From assembly GCF_000429545.1 (NCBI RefSeq), contig NZ_AUCB01000003.1:186001-250000 (forward strand): a stretch of DNA of 64,000 nucleotides, written 5' to 3'. The stretch is from Arenibacter certesii DSM 19833. Lineage in GTDB: Bacteria > Bacteroidota > Bacteroidia > Flavobacteriales > Flavobacteriaceae. Shown piece after piece: positions 1 to 9,189 of the stretch. Made by a program: the position numbers and the translations under genes. Position 1 is the stretch's first letter. Each line of letters starts with the position of its first letter. Below the pieces are notes generated by a model. The model saw nothing but the letters and a program-made list of their open reading frames with translations. It was not told the origin of the DNA and did no database searches.

Positions 1-320
1 GAAAAGTCGTTTACTTTCATATTGTATATCATGGTCCCTACTACATCGGCAGGCAATAGATCTGGTGTAAACTGAATTCTACTAAAGCTACCGTGTACCG
101 CTTTGGCCAAGGTGTTTATTGCTAAGGTTTTTGCTAATCCTGGTACCCCCTCTAAGAGGATATGACCCTGTCCCAAAAGACCGATAAGCAAACGTTCTAC
201 CATGTGCTTTTGACCTACAATCACTTTGTTCATTTCTAAAATAAGTAGGTCGATGAAAGCACTCTCCTGTGCAATTTTTTCGTTTACAGCGCTGATATCC
301 ACCGAAGTATTTTGTTCCAT
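1..320 (-). CDS. MoxR-family AAA+ ATPase (N-terminal part, cut by window edge)
   Basis: Reading the minus strand from the ATG at 318-320 gives 106 residues that run off the left edge. A Walker A motif of the MoxR type, GVPGLAKT, lies at residues 58-65, followed by the family-typical [12 protein letters not shown] stretch (84-95). MoxR ATPases are AAA+ chaperone-like proteins. In Bacteroidota they usually head an operon with DUF58/VWA (Bat) proteins, which would lie to the left of this window. The start is supported by the typical short N-terminal helix before the VIVGQ motif. Walker B and the sensor regions lie outside the window, so intactness cannot be judged. Confidence 0.93.
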   Translation of the reverse strand, partial: MEQNTSVDISAVNEKIAQESAFIDLLILEMNKVIVGQKHMVERLLIGLLGQGHILLEGVPGLAKTLAINTLAKAVHGSFSRIQFTPDLLPADVVGTMIYNMKVNDF

Positions 321-696
321 ATAGCCCTTTGTTTTATTTTGAGTTAAGTTGTAAGTTTCAAAAGTGGATGCAAATTGAAAATTTATTTAGTTATCGGCTG
401 TTAATGTATGGTTAAAAATTTTGCAAACACCTAAGATTTATGAAGTATTTAAGGGATTTATTCATATTTTCACAAACATATGTAAAATTATTGAGCCGAT
501 TCAAAATCAGGTTCCTCATATAGCACTGTAGTATAATTTAGCTGCTATTTACTATTTCAAAACTTAAAGAAAGGACGTGAGGTAACGGTTATTTTTATGG
601 ATCTACTTTGCCTTGTGGTGAATTGTACATCAAATTTCGCGCAGAGATCTATATGCCTTAAGCACTATATATTAAAATGTAAAACACCAGAATTTA
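321..696. other. Divergent intergenic region between moxR and the SDR gene
   Basis: A 376-bp AT-rich gap between two divergent genes, so it should hold both promoters. I found no exact TAnnTTTG box for either direction and no strong hairpin. A 96-codon minus-strand reading frame overlapping 672-962 lies almost wholly inside the SDR gene and is not credible. Confidence 0.5.
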
Positions 697-1467
697 ATGC
701 AAATATCAAATAAAAAACTTACAGCATTTATTACCGGAGCAACTAGTGGGATAGGGTTAGAGACGGCTAAGTTGTTTGCTATGAATAAAATTGATCTTAT
801 TCTTTGTGGAAGAAGACAATCTGCCTTAGATACTCTAAAGAAACAACTCTCTAGGCATACCAAGGTCCACACCCTTAATTTTGACGTGCGGGATAAAGAT
901 GCTGTTTTTGAGGCGATAGATTCTCTTCCCCAAGATTTTTCCGAAATTGATATTCTTATCAATAATGCTGGAAACGCTCACGGGTTGAATAAGTTTGATG
1001 AAGGCGATATTGAAGATTGGGACGCAATGCTAGATATTAATGTAAAAGGTCTTCTTTATGTTTCCAAGGCAATAATTCCTACTATGATAAAGAATAGAGC
1101 GGGACATATAATTAATATCGGTTCTATTGCAGGGAAAGAAGTATATCCTATGGGAAATGTATATTGTGCTAGCAAATATGCTGTAGATGCCATTAATCAA
1201 GGGATGAGGATAGATCTAAATCAACACAATATCCGGGTAGGTGCTGTTAATCCTGGTTTGGTGCAGACGGGCTTCAGTGATGTTCGCTTTAAAGGGGATA
1301 AGGAAAGAGCCGCTAAGACTTATGAGGGTTATGAGCCCCTAAAGCCCGAGGATATTGCAGATATTATCCATTTTATGGTTACTAGACCTTACCATGTGAA
1401 TATTGCAGATTTATTGGTGTTCCCTACCGCACAAGCCAGTGCTACTATTGTGAATAAACAGCTATGA
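697..1467 (+). CDS. Short-chain dehydrogenase, YdfG-like (NADP-dependent 3-hydroxy acid dehydrogenase family)
   Basis: A 256-residue classical SDR. The cofactor loop TGATSGIG is at residues 13-20, the GRR at 38-40 suits NADP(H), NNAG is at 89-92, and the catalytic tetrad is N115, S143, Y156 and K160 (YCASK). The C-terminal part keeps the pattern I know from E. coli YdfG: an SDVRFKGD segment near 194-201, a lysine-threonine-tyrosine stretch, and an LKPEDIAD helix followed by HVNI. YdfG oxidises serine and other 3-hydroxy acids with NADP+. Substrate here is inferred from that resemblance only. The stop codon overlaps the next gene's ATG by 4 nt, so the two are probably co-transcribed. Confidence 0.9.
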   Translation: MQISNKKLTAFITGATSGIGLETAKLFAMNKIDLILCGRRQSALDTLKKQLSRHTKVHTLNFDVRDKDAVFEAIDSLPQDFSEIDILINNAGNAHGLNKFDEGDIEDWDAMLDINVKGLLYVSKAIIPTMIKNRAGHIINIGSIAGKEVYPMGNVYCASKYAVDAINQGMRIDLNQHNIRVGAVNPGLVQTGFSDVRFKGDKERAAKTYEGYEPLKPEDIADIIHFMVTRPYHVNIADLLVFPTAQASATIVNKQL

Positions 1468-2600
1468 TTAATAAGCGCCTTCTTGTAAAAAATCTTTTGG
1501 CCCATAATGATGAAAACAGTTTTTATGATAAAAAACGATTTATAGATATTGGGCATAAAGAAGGAAAGGCTAAATTTTTAAAACATGTTTGTGCCCTAGC
1601 TAATAGCAATCCCAACAACAATTCCTTTATTGTTATTGGGGTAGAAGATGAGGATAATACGATCTTAGGGGTCGATTTCTTTGATGATAGTAAAATACAA
1701 AACCTAGTAAATGCCTATCTGGATAATCCGCCACGGATTTCCTATGAGAATATCCCTTTTCCGCACCTTCCCTTGGGTAAGGTGGTAGGTTTAGTAACGG
1801 TTAGATCTAATGGAAAAGTCTGTGCCTTGCGGAAAAATATTTGGAAATATTATGGAGGGATGGTATTTTTTAGGGAAGGCAGTATTAGCTTGCCAAAAGC
1901 TTTCGGAATTGAGTTAAAGGATATGAATGCAGAGGCCGTTGCTCGCATTGAACAACATGCCAAAAATAATATTGAGCTTACCCTGGACGGCGTTATCGAT
2001 TTTTTAAACGAAAGACATAAAGATCTTACCAGTCATTACAAGGTTTTTAAAGAGCAATTTGTGGTATGTTGGGCAGGAGTTAAAAAAAAGGTAAAGGAGG
2101 AGACCTATTATTCGCGGGTAGATATTGAACTGATAAACGAACAGGTTAAATTGTTCTATTCAGAATTTGATGAAATTACCATTAGTTATGATGAGGATTC
2201 CTTTAGTATAATAGAATATGTGCAATTGGGATTAAGTGATCAGCAGATTTACTATCCTTTGGAAAAGGTAGTTATCAGCTTTTCTGAAAATGGCACCTAT
2301 ACTATTTTGAGCGATTTAATCTTTGAGCCTCCCCGTTATGATAAAAAGATATTGTATCATATTTACAATGCAAATCTTTCCCTATTAAAAAAGATAGAGG
2401 CAGGAATTATCTTGACCCGAAATGAGAAAAAAGATCTTTCCTTTCTATCTGATACTTTTTTAATTTGCTATGTCAATGGATTTGAAGAAGCCAAGGAAGT
2501 TATGGAAGCAGCGAAGCCCATACTTAAGAAATATGATCTTCCCACCTATCAATCTCTTAAAGAGTCGCTTCGTATTATACGGAAGATGAGCTATAGCTAA
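1464..2600 (+). CDS. AlbA_2 / Schlafen-like putative nucleic-acid-binding protein
   Basis: A 378-residue protein. Roughly residues 15-155 look like the AlbA_2 (Schlafen AlbA-like, formerly 'divergent AAA') domain: a helix with CALANSNP, then [11 protein letters not shown] and ILGVDFFD, a helix ending in LDNPP, and a late VFFREGS strand. Such domains occur in COG2865-type regulators and in some RNA-processing proteins. The C-terminal 200 residues are not recognised and contain no clear winged helix. It overlaps the upstream SDR gene by 4 nt, so translation is probably coupled. No signal peptide or membrane segment is visible. The biochemical role is unknown. Confidence 0.75.
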   Translation: MINKRLLVKNLLAHNDENSFYDKKRFIDIGHKEGKAKFLKHVCALANSNPNNNSFIVIGVEDEDNTILGVDFFDDSKIQNLVNAYLDNPPRISYENIPFPHLPLGKVVGLVTVRSNGKVCALRKNIWKYYGGMVFFREGSISLPKAFGIELKDMNAEAVARIEQHAKNNIELTLDGVIDFLNERHKDLTSHYKVFKEQFVVCWAGVKKKVKEETYYSRVDIELINEQVKLFYSEFDEITISYDEDSFSIIEYVQLGLSDQQIYYPLEKVVISFSENGTYTILSDLIFEPPRYDKKILYHIYNANLSLLKKIEAGIILTRNEKKDLSFLSDTFLICYVNGFEEAKEVMEAAKPILKKYDLPTYQSLKESLRIIRKMSYS

Positions 2601-2609
2601 TTAGGTTTT

Positions 2610-3560
2610 CTATAGCTTTTCTAATAGATTTTGATCTGGTAAGGATTCAATTGCCCCGTAATTAGTAGTGGTTATTGCTCCCGCCTTATTTGCTAGCATT
2701 ACCATTTCCTCTAATTGGCTAAAAGAGAGTTGCTGGTGTTCTGTTGGATTATCAGTTTTAGAAATCTGCTGCAACAGGCAGCCGATAAATGCATCTCCTG
2801 CTCCTGTGGTATCTACGGACTTAACGGAGATACTAGGGATAGTTTTTTGATTAGTAGGTGTGCTTAAGAGAGTGCCCTCCTTGCCTAAAGTAATGGTAAT
2901 GATCCCTACTCCTAAGTTGTGTAAAAAAGTACATGCCTCTGCAGGGTCCTGTTTTCCTGAAATTAATAGGGCCTCTTCTAAACTGAATTTTGCCAAATGA
3001 GCTTTCTCTATAAAAGGAAGACATTTCTCTACAAAAGTAATTTCATCGCCTTTCCAAAGATCTGTTCTAAAATTAGGGTCAAAGCAGATAAAGGTGTTGT
3101 TTAAAATTGCATCTTGTAAATAATTGGAATAGGTTTTTTCCAATTGGCCGCCTAAAAATGAGGTAGCGGCACCAAAATGGATAATCTGATTTTTAAAATG
3201 TTCCTTTAATTGGGAATTATAGCTTAACTCCCTGTCTGCACCACGACTAAATACAAAATCGCGTTCGCCATCGGCCGCCAGTGATACAAAAGCTAGTGTG
3301 GTAAAGGTTGTTGAGCGTTGTGCTAGGGAGGTGTTTACATTTCCCTGGTCCAGGGTGTTTAATAGGAAGGTGCCAAAGGGGTCTTTCCCAACGCATCCCA
3401 CAAAATAGCTGTTACCGTTTAATTTGGCAATAGCGGCGGCAACATTAGCGGGTGCTCCTCCGGCTTTCTTGGTGAAATCAGTGGCTTTACTTAAGTCGTT
3501 TCCTTGTTTTTTGGCGACAAAATCGATTAATAATTCCCCAATACAGTATACCTTCTTCAT
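2610..3560 (-). CDS. PfkB-family sugar kinase (fructokinase-like)
   Basis: A 316-residue ribokinase/PfkB-family kinase. The N terminus carries the GELLIDF strand, the first signature region GGAPANVAAAIAKLNG is at residues 34-49, and the second signature DTTGAGDAF is at 250-258 with D256 as the catalytic base. Length and motifs fit fructokinases and related ketose kinases, which phosphorylate sugars with ATP in the cytosol. The exact sugar cannot be told from sequence. It lies 91 bp downstream of the ribonucleotide reductase on the same strand, but a strong hairpin terminator sits between them, so it is probably transcribed separately. No sugar transporter or glycosidase is adjacent. Confidence 0.9.
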   Translation of the reverse strand: MKKVYCIGELLIDFVAKKQGNDLSKATDFTKKAGGAPANVAAAIAKLNGNSYFVGCVGKDPFGTFLLNTLDQGNVNTSLAQRSTTFTTLAFVSLAADGERDFVFSRGADRELSYNSQLKEHFKNQIIHFGAATSFLGGQLEKTYSNYLQDAILNNTFICFDPNFRTDLWKGDEITFVEKCLPFIEKAHLAKFSLEEALLISGKQDPAEACTFLHNLGVGIITITLGKEGTLLSTPTNQKTIPSISVKSVDTTGAGDAFIGCLLQQISKTDNPTEHQQLSFSQLEEMVMLANKAGAITTTNYGAIESLPDQNLLEKL

Positions 3561-3582
3561 TATTTTTTATTGGTAAGTTACC

Positions 3583-3637
3583 AAAAAAAAATACCATCAA
3601 CTATGCTCTTGTTTTGTAATAAGAAAATAGTTGATGG
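3583..3637 (-). terminator. Rho-independent terminator after nrdJ
   Basis: A perfect 10-bp inverted repeat (CCATCAACTA at 3594-3603 and TAGTTGATGG at 3628-3637). It is followed on the minus strand by a run of nine T (A at 3583-3591). It lies just past the stop codon of the ribonucleotide reductase and before the PfkB kinase start. Confidence 0.85.
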
Positions 3638-3651
3638 CAATTAGTTGTGGG

Positions 3652-6204
3652 TTATCCACATTTAGACGATCCACAATCTTTACAGGTAAGGCATCCTTCC
3701 TGATAAATTAGATTGGTAGAATTACATCCGTCACATTTTTGACCCTTAGCCTCTGTACCATCTTCTACGTAGCGTTTTAGAGCTCTAGCCACACCATTCT
3801 TCCAAGTGTTTATAGATTCGCTATCCAGTTGTAAACTATTGATTAAGTCTACCACCTTTTCTATTGGCATGCCATGGCGTAAGGTGCTCGAAATTAGTTT
3901 GGCATAATTCCAGTACTCAGGGTTAAACTTATGGCTTAGCCCCTCAATAGTGGTTTTGTAACCTCTTTTGTTTTTGTATTGAAAATCGTATCGGGAAGAG
4001 CCATCTTCATTTCTGCTCTTTAGAATTACTCCTCTGTTTACCCAACGCGGAATTAAGATACCGTCCTCATCATCGGATATTCCAGTAAAGATTTCATACG
4101 GCTTTCCGTCAATTAACCCAATAAAGGCAATCCACTTTTCTTTATTGTTCTGAAGTCGTACCACATCTGCCTCCAGAACCAAGGGGCGTTTTATTGGGAA
4201 TGGGGTAAGAGACTCATCATTTTCTTCTTTTTTGGGCTCGTTGGAAATCAGTACTCCAGATCTGGAACCATCACGGTACACAGTAACCCCTTTACAGCCT
4301 GCTTTCCATGCCTCTAAATACAATTTGCCTACCAAGTCTTCGGTAGCATCCTGTGGAAGGTTAATGGTAACGCTAATAGAGTGGTCTACCCATTTTTGCA
4401 CTGCCCCCTGTAAACGTACCTTGCTCAACCAATCAACATCATTTGAGGTAGCTTTATAGTAAGGAGATTTTTTTACAATTTTATTTAGTTCTTCTTGACT
4501 GTAATTTTTTTCTGTGTCTATACCGTTAACAGACATCCATTGCTTAAACCTGTGATGGAATACAGTGTATTCTTCCCATGAATCCCCAACCTCGTCTACA
4601 AAGTCTATACGGACATCCTTATCGTTAGGGTTAACCTTACGTCTACGCTTATAAACAGGTAAAAATACAGGTTCTATTCCAGAGGTGGTCTGGGTCATAA
4701 GGCTAGTTGTTCCAGTTGGGGCAATGGTTAACAGAGCAATATTCCTACGGCCGTACTCTAACATTTCATAATACAGCTTTTCATCTGCTTGCTTTAGGCG
4801 AAGGATAAACGGATTATCCTTTTCGCGATCCGCATCAAATATTCCAAAGGCACCTCTCTCTTTAGCGGTATGCACAGAAGCCCTATAAGCTTCTATAGCA
4901 ATAGTTTTGTGAACTTCAATGGAGAAGTTGTTGGCTTCTTCGCTGCCATAGCGCATTCCCAGTGCTGCAAGCATATCTCCTTCAGCGGTGATTCCAATTC
5001 CGGTTCTTCTGCCTTCTTCTGCTTTTTGTTTAATTTTTTCCCAAAGTCTAAGCTCTACCGCTTTAGTCTCGTCCAATTCTGGGTCAGATTTGATCTTGTC
5101 TAAAATAACATTGATCTTCTCTAGCTCCAAGTCGATTATATCGTCCATAATTCGCTGTGCAGCAGAAATATGTTGTTTAAATAAATCAAAATTGAATTTG
5201 GCCTTGTCGGTAAATGGCTGTTCTACATAAGAGAAAAGATTAATGGCCAAAAGTCGGCAGGAATCATAAGGGCATAAAGGAATCTCCCCACATGGATTTG
5301 TAGATACCGTTTGATAGCCAAGATCTGCATAGCAATCTGGAACGGATTCTTTAATAATAGTGTCCCAGAACAAAATACCGGGTTCTGCAGACTGCCAGGC
5401 GTTGTGAACAATCTTGCTCCACAATTTGTTGGCGTCTATAGTTTTGGATATTTTAGGATTTGCACTTTGGATTGGGAATTTTTGGGTATAAGGTTGTCCT
5501 GTTTCTACCGATCTCATGAAATCATCATCCATTCTAACGGAAACATTGGCTCCTGTAACCTTTCCCTGCTCCATTTTGGCGTCTATAAAGTCCTCGGCAT
5601 CTGGATGGTTTATAGATACAGAAAGCATTAATGCTCCTCTTCTCCCGTCCTGTGCAACTTCCCTAGTAGTGTTAGAGTAGCGCTCCATAAATGGAACTAG
5701 TCCGGTAGAGGTGAGTGCAGAGTTTTTTACGGCAGAACCTTTAGGACGTATGTGAGAAAGATCGTGACCTACTCCACCACGTCTCTTCATCAGTTGTACT
5801 TGCTCCTGATCTATTTTTAAAATACCTCCATAAGAATCGGATACGCCTTCATTACCAATAACAAAACAGTTGGAAAGCGAGGCAATTTGGAATGGATTTC
5901 CGATACCTGCCATAGGACTACCTTGGGGTACTATATATTTAAAGTCTTTAATTAGGTCAAATACCTGATCCTCATTTAGTGGATTAGGGTATTTTTTTTC
6001 TACTCTCGCAATTTCCTGAGCAATACGACGGTGCATATCGTCTGGAGTAAGTTCATAAATGTTGCCTTCAGAATCCTTTAAGGCGTATTTATTTACCCAG
6101 ACCCTTGCAGCCAGGTCGTCTCCTTTAAAGTAAATTAGGGAGGCATTGAATGCTTCTTCCTGAGTGTAGGTCTTTTTGGTGTCTTGGGCTAATTTTGTTG
6201 GCAT
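3652..6204 (-). CDS. nrdJ: Adenosylcobalamin-dependent (class II) ribonucleoside-diphosphate reductase
   Basis: An 850-residue class II ribonucleotide reductase, which makes deoxyribonucleotides using a B12-generated thiyl radical. The thiyl-radical site is NPCGE at 303-307 (C305, with N303 and E307). The redox cysteine pair is C113 (SNCF) and C316 (SCRLLAINL). Further family motifs are RRTGIGITAEGD (399-410), APTGTTSLMTQTTSGIEP (495-512) and GVTVYRDGS (639-647). Residues about 675-800 form the extra C-terminal domain typical of NrdJ, and the tail has a CxxC...CxxC...C cluster (824-849), probably the swinging redox or zinc tail. Class II enzymes work with or without oxygen, so the cell needs cobalamin. 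No NrdA/NrdB is in the window. Confidence 0.97.
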   Translation of the reverse strand: MPTKLAQDTKKTYTQEEAFNASLIYFKGDDLAARVWVNKYALKDSEGNIYELTPDDMHRRIAQEIARVEKKYPNPLNEDQVFDLIKDFKYIVPQGSPMAGIGNPFQIASLSNCFVIGNEGVSDSYGGILKIDQEQVQLMKRRGGVGHDLSHIRPKGSAVKNSALTSTGLVPFMERYSNTTREVAQDGRRGALMLSVSINHPDAEDFIDAKMEQGKVTGANVSVRMDDDFMRSVETGQPYTQKFPIQSANPKISKTIDANKLWSKIVHNAWQSAEPGILFWDTIIKESVPDCYADLGYQTVSTNPCGEIPLCPYDSCRLLAINLFSYVEQPFTDKAKFNFDLFKQHISAAQRIMDDIIDLELEKINVILDKIKSDPELDETKAVELRLWEKIKQKAEEGRRTGIGITAEGDMLAALGMRYGSEEANNFSIEVHKTIAIEAYRASVHTAKERGAFGIFDADREKDNPFILRLKQADEKLYYEMLEYGRRNIALLTIAPTGTTSLMTQTTSGIEPVFLPVYKRRRKVNPNDKDVRIDFVDEVGDSWEEYTVFHHRFKQWMSVNGIDTEKNYSQEELNKIVKKSPYYKATSNDVDWLSKVRLQGAVQKWVDHSISVTINLPQDATEDLVGKLYLEAWKAGCKGVTVYRDGSRSGVLISNEPKKEENDESLTPFPIKRPLVLEADVVRLQNNKEKWIAFIGLIDGKPYEIFTGISDDEDGILIPRWVNRGVILKSRNEDGSSRYDFQYKNKRGYKTTIEGLSHKFNPEYWNYAKLISSTLRHGMPIEKVVDLINSLQLDSESINTWKNGVARALKRYVEDGTEAKGQKCDGCNSTNLIYQEGCLTCKDCGSSKCG

Positions 6205-6704
6205 GGAATAATAGTATTATGTTAACGGGGTTGTGTCTAAGAAAGTGTAAAAGTATTAAATTTTTTGGCATAAACAACAAAGTGCCATTTTGTAAAGTTT
6301 ACAGGAAAAATAGATTAAAATATTGATAATCAACATATTGAATATTTATTAACATCCAAAAGTTAACAAATAAATATAATTATAATTGCTTTGTGAAATT
6401 GTAGATTACTTGTATATTAAGCGGGTTTTAACTCAAAATTTAATGGTTAAATGCTAGGGTTATAAAGCTTTAGGGCTGATTTATGGCTAGTTTTTTTCCG
6501 TTTTTATAGCTTTTATTTAGATTTTTATTCCAACATAAATTTAGATTATTTTATTCATTTTGGGGAAAAGTTAATTTCACAAATAGTTAGTTTAAGGTTA
6601 AATAGGCTGCCAGTAAGTGTCATTCTTAGTCAGCTAATTGTTGAAATTCTTTTTTTAGCGCTTTTTGTCATTGTTTTGATGGTGTTAATTACGATTTTTG
6701 CAGT
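6205..6704. other. Divergent intergenic region nrdJ / metallophosphatase
   Basis: A 500-bp, very AT-rich region between divergent genes. It holds a 13-bp palindrome (TGTAAAGTTTACA, 6291-6303) that could be an operator for nrdJ. I looked for a cobalamin riboswitch and an NrdR box and saw neither. The right end carries the candidate promoter of the metallophosphatase gene. Confidence 0.5.
6671..6700 (+). promoter_or_regulatory. Candidate Bacteroidota promoter abutting the metallophosphatase start
   Basis: A TTG at 6671-6673 is followed after 19 nt by GATTTTTG (6693-6700), one mismatch from TAnnTTTG. The box ends only 4 nt before the ATG at 6705, so a transcript from it would be leaderless or nearly so. 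Confidence 0.45.
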
Positions 6705-7430
6705 ATGAGAACATTGGTTATAGGTGATGTGCATGCCGGATTAAGGGCATTGGAACAAGTATTGGAGAGGGCCAAGATAGGCCCTAAGGATCATCTTATC
6801 TTTTTAGGAGATTATGTGGACGGATGGAGCCAAGCCGTAGAAACAATAGATTTCTTGCTAGACTTACAGAATAGGCAACAGTGCACTTTTATTAGAGGTA
6901 ATCATGATGCACTTTGCTATGAATGGTTAAAATCCGGAGATCATAATGAGCTTTGGTTGCAACATGGGGGGAGTGTTACCCAAAATTCTTATAAGTTGGT
7001 AACGGACAAGGTTAAGGAGGCTCATATGGTATTTTATGATAATTTGAAAGATTATTATATTGACAATGGAAATCGCTTGTTTATTCACGCGGGTTTTACT
7101 AATTTAAAGGGTGTAGAGCAAGAGTATGATTCTAAAACGTTCTATTGGGATAGAACACTATGGGAATTGGCACTGGCAATAGACCCAACCTTAGACCATA
7201 AAGATGATTTTTTCCCAAAAAGACTAACTCATTACAAAGAGATTTTTATTGGTCATACCCCTGTTACTAGAATAGGAACAACAAGGCCAAAAAAGGCAGT
7301 CAATATTTGGAATGTGGATACGGGAGCAGCTTTTAAAGGTCCGCTTACGATGATGGATATTGCTTCAAAAGAATATTGGCAGAGTGATCCGGTACATTTG
7401 TTATATCCTACGGAAAATGGTAGGAATTAA
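6705..7430 (+). CDS. Calcineurin-like metallophosphoesterase
   Basis: A 241-residue cytosolic metallophosphoesterase of the serine/threonine phosphatase or diadenosine-tetraphosphatase type. Metal-binding motifs are GDVHA (residues 7-11, D8 and H10), GDYVDGWS (35-42, D36), RGNHD (64-68) and a late GHTPV. The metallophosphatase core begins almost at residue 1, which fixes the start codon at 6705. Substrate is unknown; relatives act on phosphoproteins or dinucleoside polyphosphates. It stands alone, 67 bp before the desaturase gene on the same strand. Confidence 0.9.
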   Translation: MRTLVIGDVHAGLRALEQVLERAKIGPKDHLIFLGDYVDGWSQAVETIDFLLDLQNRQQCTFIRGNHDALCYEWLKSGDHNELWLQHGGSVTQNSYKLVTDKVKEAHMVFYDNLKDYYIDNGNRLFIHAGFTNLKGVEQEYDSKTFYWDRTLWELALAIDPTLDHKDDFFPKRLTHYKEIFIGHTPVTRIGTTRPKKAVNIWNVDTGAAFKGPLTMMDIASKEYWQSDPVHLLYPTENGRN

Positions 7431-7497
7431 AATTAACCGGTAATTTGAAAAAGTTTTCAAGATTAATAAGGATATTTACATAAAATTAGATTGAACA

Positions 7498-8508
7498 ATG
7501 TCTACTACTGATAAGAAAAAGAATATTAGAATAGAGGTAATGCAAGAGATCGAGAGCAAGGTAGAAGGGTTTATAGACTCTTATCTTATCCCGATCGAAG
7601 AAATTTGGCAGCCCACGGATTTTTTACCTGATTCCCAAAGTGAAGGTTTTTTGGACCATGTAATTCAGATTAGGGAAGAAGCAAAAGAATTAGGATATGA
7701 TCTATGGGTTACTTTGGTTGCAGATACCATTACAGAGGAGGCCTTACCAACTTACGAATCATGGTTAATGGACGTAGAAGGTATAGATCAACACGGAGAG
7801 AATAAGAACGGTTGGTCTAAATGGGTACGCCATTGGACCGCAGAAGAAAATAGACACGGTGATGTCTTAAACAAGTATCTCTATTTATCTGGAAGGGTAA
7901 ATATGAGGGAAATGGAAATTACCACACAGCATTTATTAGCAGATGGATTTGATATAGGTACCGACAGAGATCCTTATAAAAACTTCGTTTATACCTCCTT
8001 TCAGGAATTAGCCACTAATATTTCCCATAAGAGGGTAGGGCAAATGTGTAGAAAAGGCGGAAATACGCTTTTAGGAAAAATGTGTAACATTATTGCAGGT
8101 GATGAGATGCGCCACCATTTGGCATATAGAGAATTTGTAAAGTTGATTTTTGAGCACGATCCAAGTCAGATGATGTTGGCCTTTGCCGATATGATGAAGA
8201 AAAAAATCGTTATGCCAGCTCACTTTCTAAGGGAGTCTGGAGGTACTATTGGTGCGGCTTTTGAAAGTTTCTCTAACTGTGCACAGCGATTGGGTGTGTA
8301 TACTGCTCATGATTATATCGATATCCTCAGGAAACTAAACACGTATTGGGAGCTAGATAATATTAGAGCTTTAGATGATGATGCGGAAAGAGCAAGGGAC
8401 TATCTAATGAAATTACCAGAACGTTTGGAGCGTATAGCGAGTAGAATGAAATTCCCTGAAGACCAATATACGTTTAAGTGGGTAGAGGCCAATGGAAGGA
8501 TGAGGTAA
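7498..8508 (+). CDS. Acyl-ACP desaturase (soluble di-iron, stearoyl-ACP Delta9 type)
   Basis: A 336-residue soluble fatty-acid desaturase of the plant stearoyl-ACP type. Di-iron ligands are visible as E80 or E81, E117-x-x-H120 (EENRH), E170 and E203-x-x-H206 (DEMRH). The 33-residue spacing from E170 to E203 equals that of the plant enzyme. It introduces a double bond into acyl-ACP using oxygen and reduced ferredoxin, making unsaturated membrane lipids. In bacteria the family is well known in actinobacteria and Bacteroidota. No ferredoxin gene is adjacent. A strong terminator follows. Confidence 0.93.
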   Translation: MSTTDKKKNIRIEVMQEIESKVEGFIDSYLIPIEEIWQPTDFLPDSQSEGFLDHVIQIREEAKELGYDLWVTLVADTITEEALPTYESWLMDVEGIDQHGENKNGWSKWVRHWTAEENRHGDVLNKYLYLSGRVNMREMEITTQHLLADGFDIGTDRDPYKNFVYTSFQELATNISHKRVGQMCRKGGNTLLGKMCNIIAGDEMRHHLAYREFVKLIFEHDPSQMMLAFADMMKKKIVMPAHFLRESGGTIGAAFESFSNCAQRLGVYTAHDYIDILRKLNTYWELDNIRALDDDAERARDYLMKLPERLERIASRMKFPEDQYTFKWVEANGRMR

Positions 8509-8564
8509 GCTCTTTTTTTCTATTAAGGTAAAATAGATAACCCATCATGTAGCGAATTTATGTG

Positions 8565-8615
8565 GCAATCTGTTGTTTCGATCTTTAGACTGAAACTACA
8601 GATTGCTTTTTTTTT
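8565..8615 (+). terminator. Rho-independent terminator after the desaturase
   Basis: A stem of GCAATCTGT (8565-8573) with ACAGATTGC (8598-8606) is extended inward by GTTTC/GAAAC after one mismatch. A run of nine T follows (8607-8615). Confidence 0.9.
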
Positions 8616-9129
8616 ATGATTTATATTTATTTCAAAGTACGCTATCAATAATTTTTACCATTCCTGTAAGGTAAAAAACTTCCCATTTAAATCTTCTGAT
8701 GAATTAAAGGTGTGCTTCCTTATAACAGCTGCTTGTTAAAGTTAAAATTAGCGTTCTAATTTGTTTGGATTGCTGTCCTGAAATTTTGACTGGATTTCTA
8801 ATCATCTCTTTCGAAAGTTACCAACTACACAAATTTTGGGACCATCTATATATATTCATAAGAAGACTTGGAGTTAAAATCTGATATTAGCGTAAAGGAA
8901 ATTACCTATAAGACCCAATTTTTCCCGATTAAGTTTCGGCATTGAAAATGGGTTCTAAAAAACTTAATATTTAAGTTAGTTTGAGTTAGTTTGGCAAGAC
9001 CCGCAGCTATTGCGAATTTGTCTATTCGGGGGGAGGAGAAATTTATAGTAGCTTCGGGTTTTTCATTTTCTATACTGTGTATAATAGTTGGGATTTCATG
9101 GATATTACACTTATAACTAATCAATAGAT
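8616..9129. other. Non-coding stretch downstream of the desaturase and ALDH genes
   Basis: About 510 bp between convergent genes. The only reading frame of any length is 72 codons on the minus strand (8906-9124). It resembles nothing I know and has no promoter or neighbour support. I see no hairpin, repeat or gene remnant here. Confidence 0.5.
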
Positions 9130-9164
9130 AAGCCGTTCAATTTCCATTTGGGCAAGAACGGCTT
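9130..9164 (-). terminator. Probable terminator after the ALDH7-type dehydrogenase
   Basis: A 9-bp perfect stem (AAGCCGTTC 9130-9138, GAACGGCTT 9156-9164) lies 25 bp past the ALDH stop on its downstream side. The minus-strand T-tract is weak, so efficiency is uncertain. Confidence 0.55.
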
Positions 9165-9189
9165 TAATTATTCTGTCAAAATTTATTGA

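Noticed and set aside
3652-3660. TTATCCACA, a perfect DnaA box, at the nrdJ stop codon
   Set aside because: A single box overlapping a coding end, with no dnaA, dnaN or box cluster nearby; not evidence for an origin.
6205-6704. Cobalamin riboswitch or NrdR box before the B12-dependent reductase
   Set aside because: I found no B12-box-like string and no NrdR-type palindrome; only a 13-bp A/T-rich palindrome is present.
8906-9124. 72-codon minus-strand reading frame in the gap after the desaturase
   Set aside because: No recognisable domain, no promoter box, composition like the surrounding non-coding DNA, and no partner gene.
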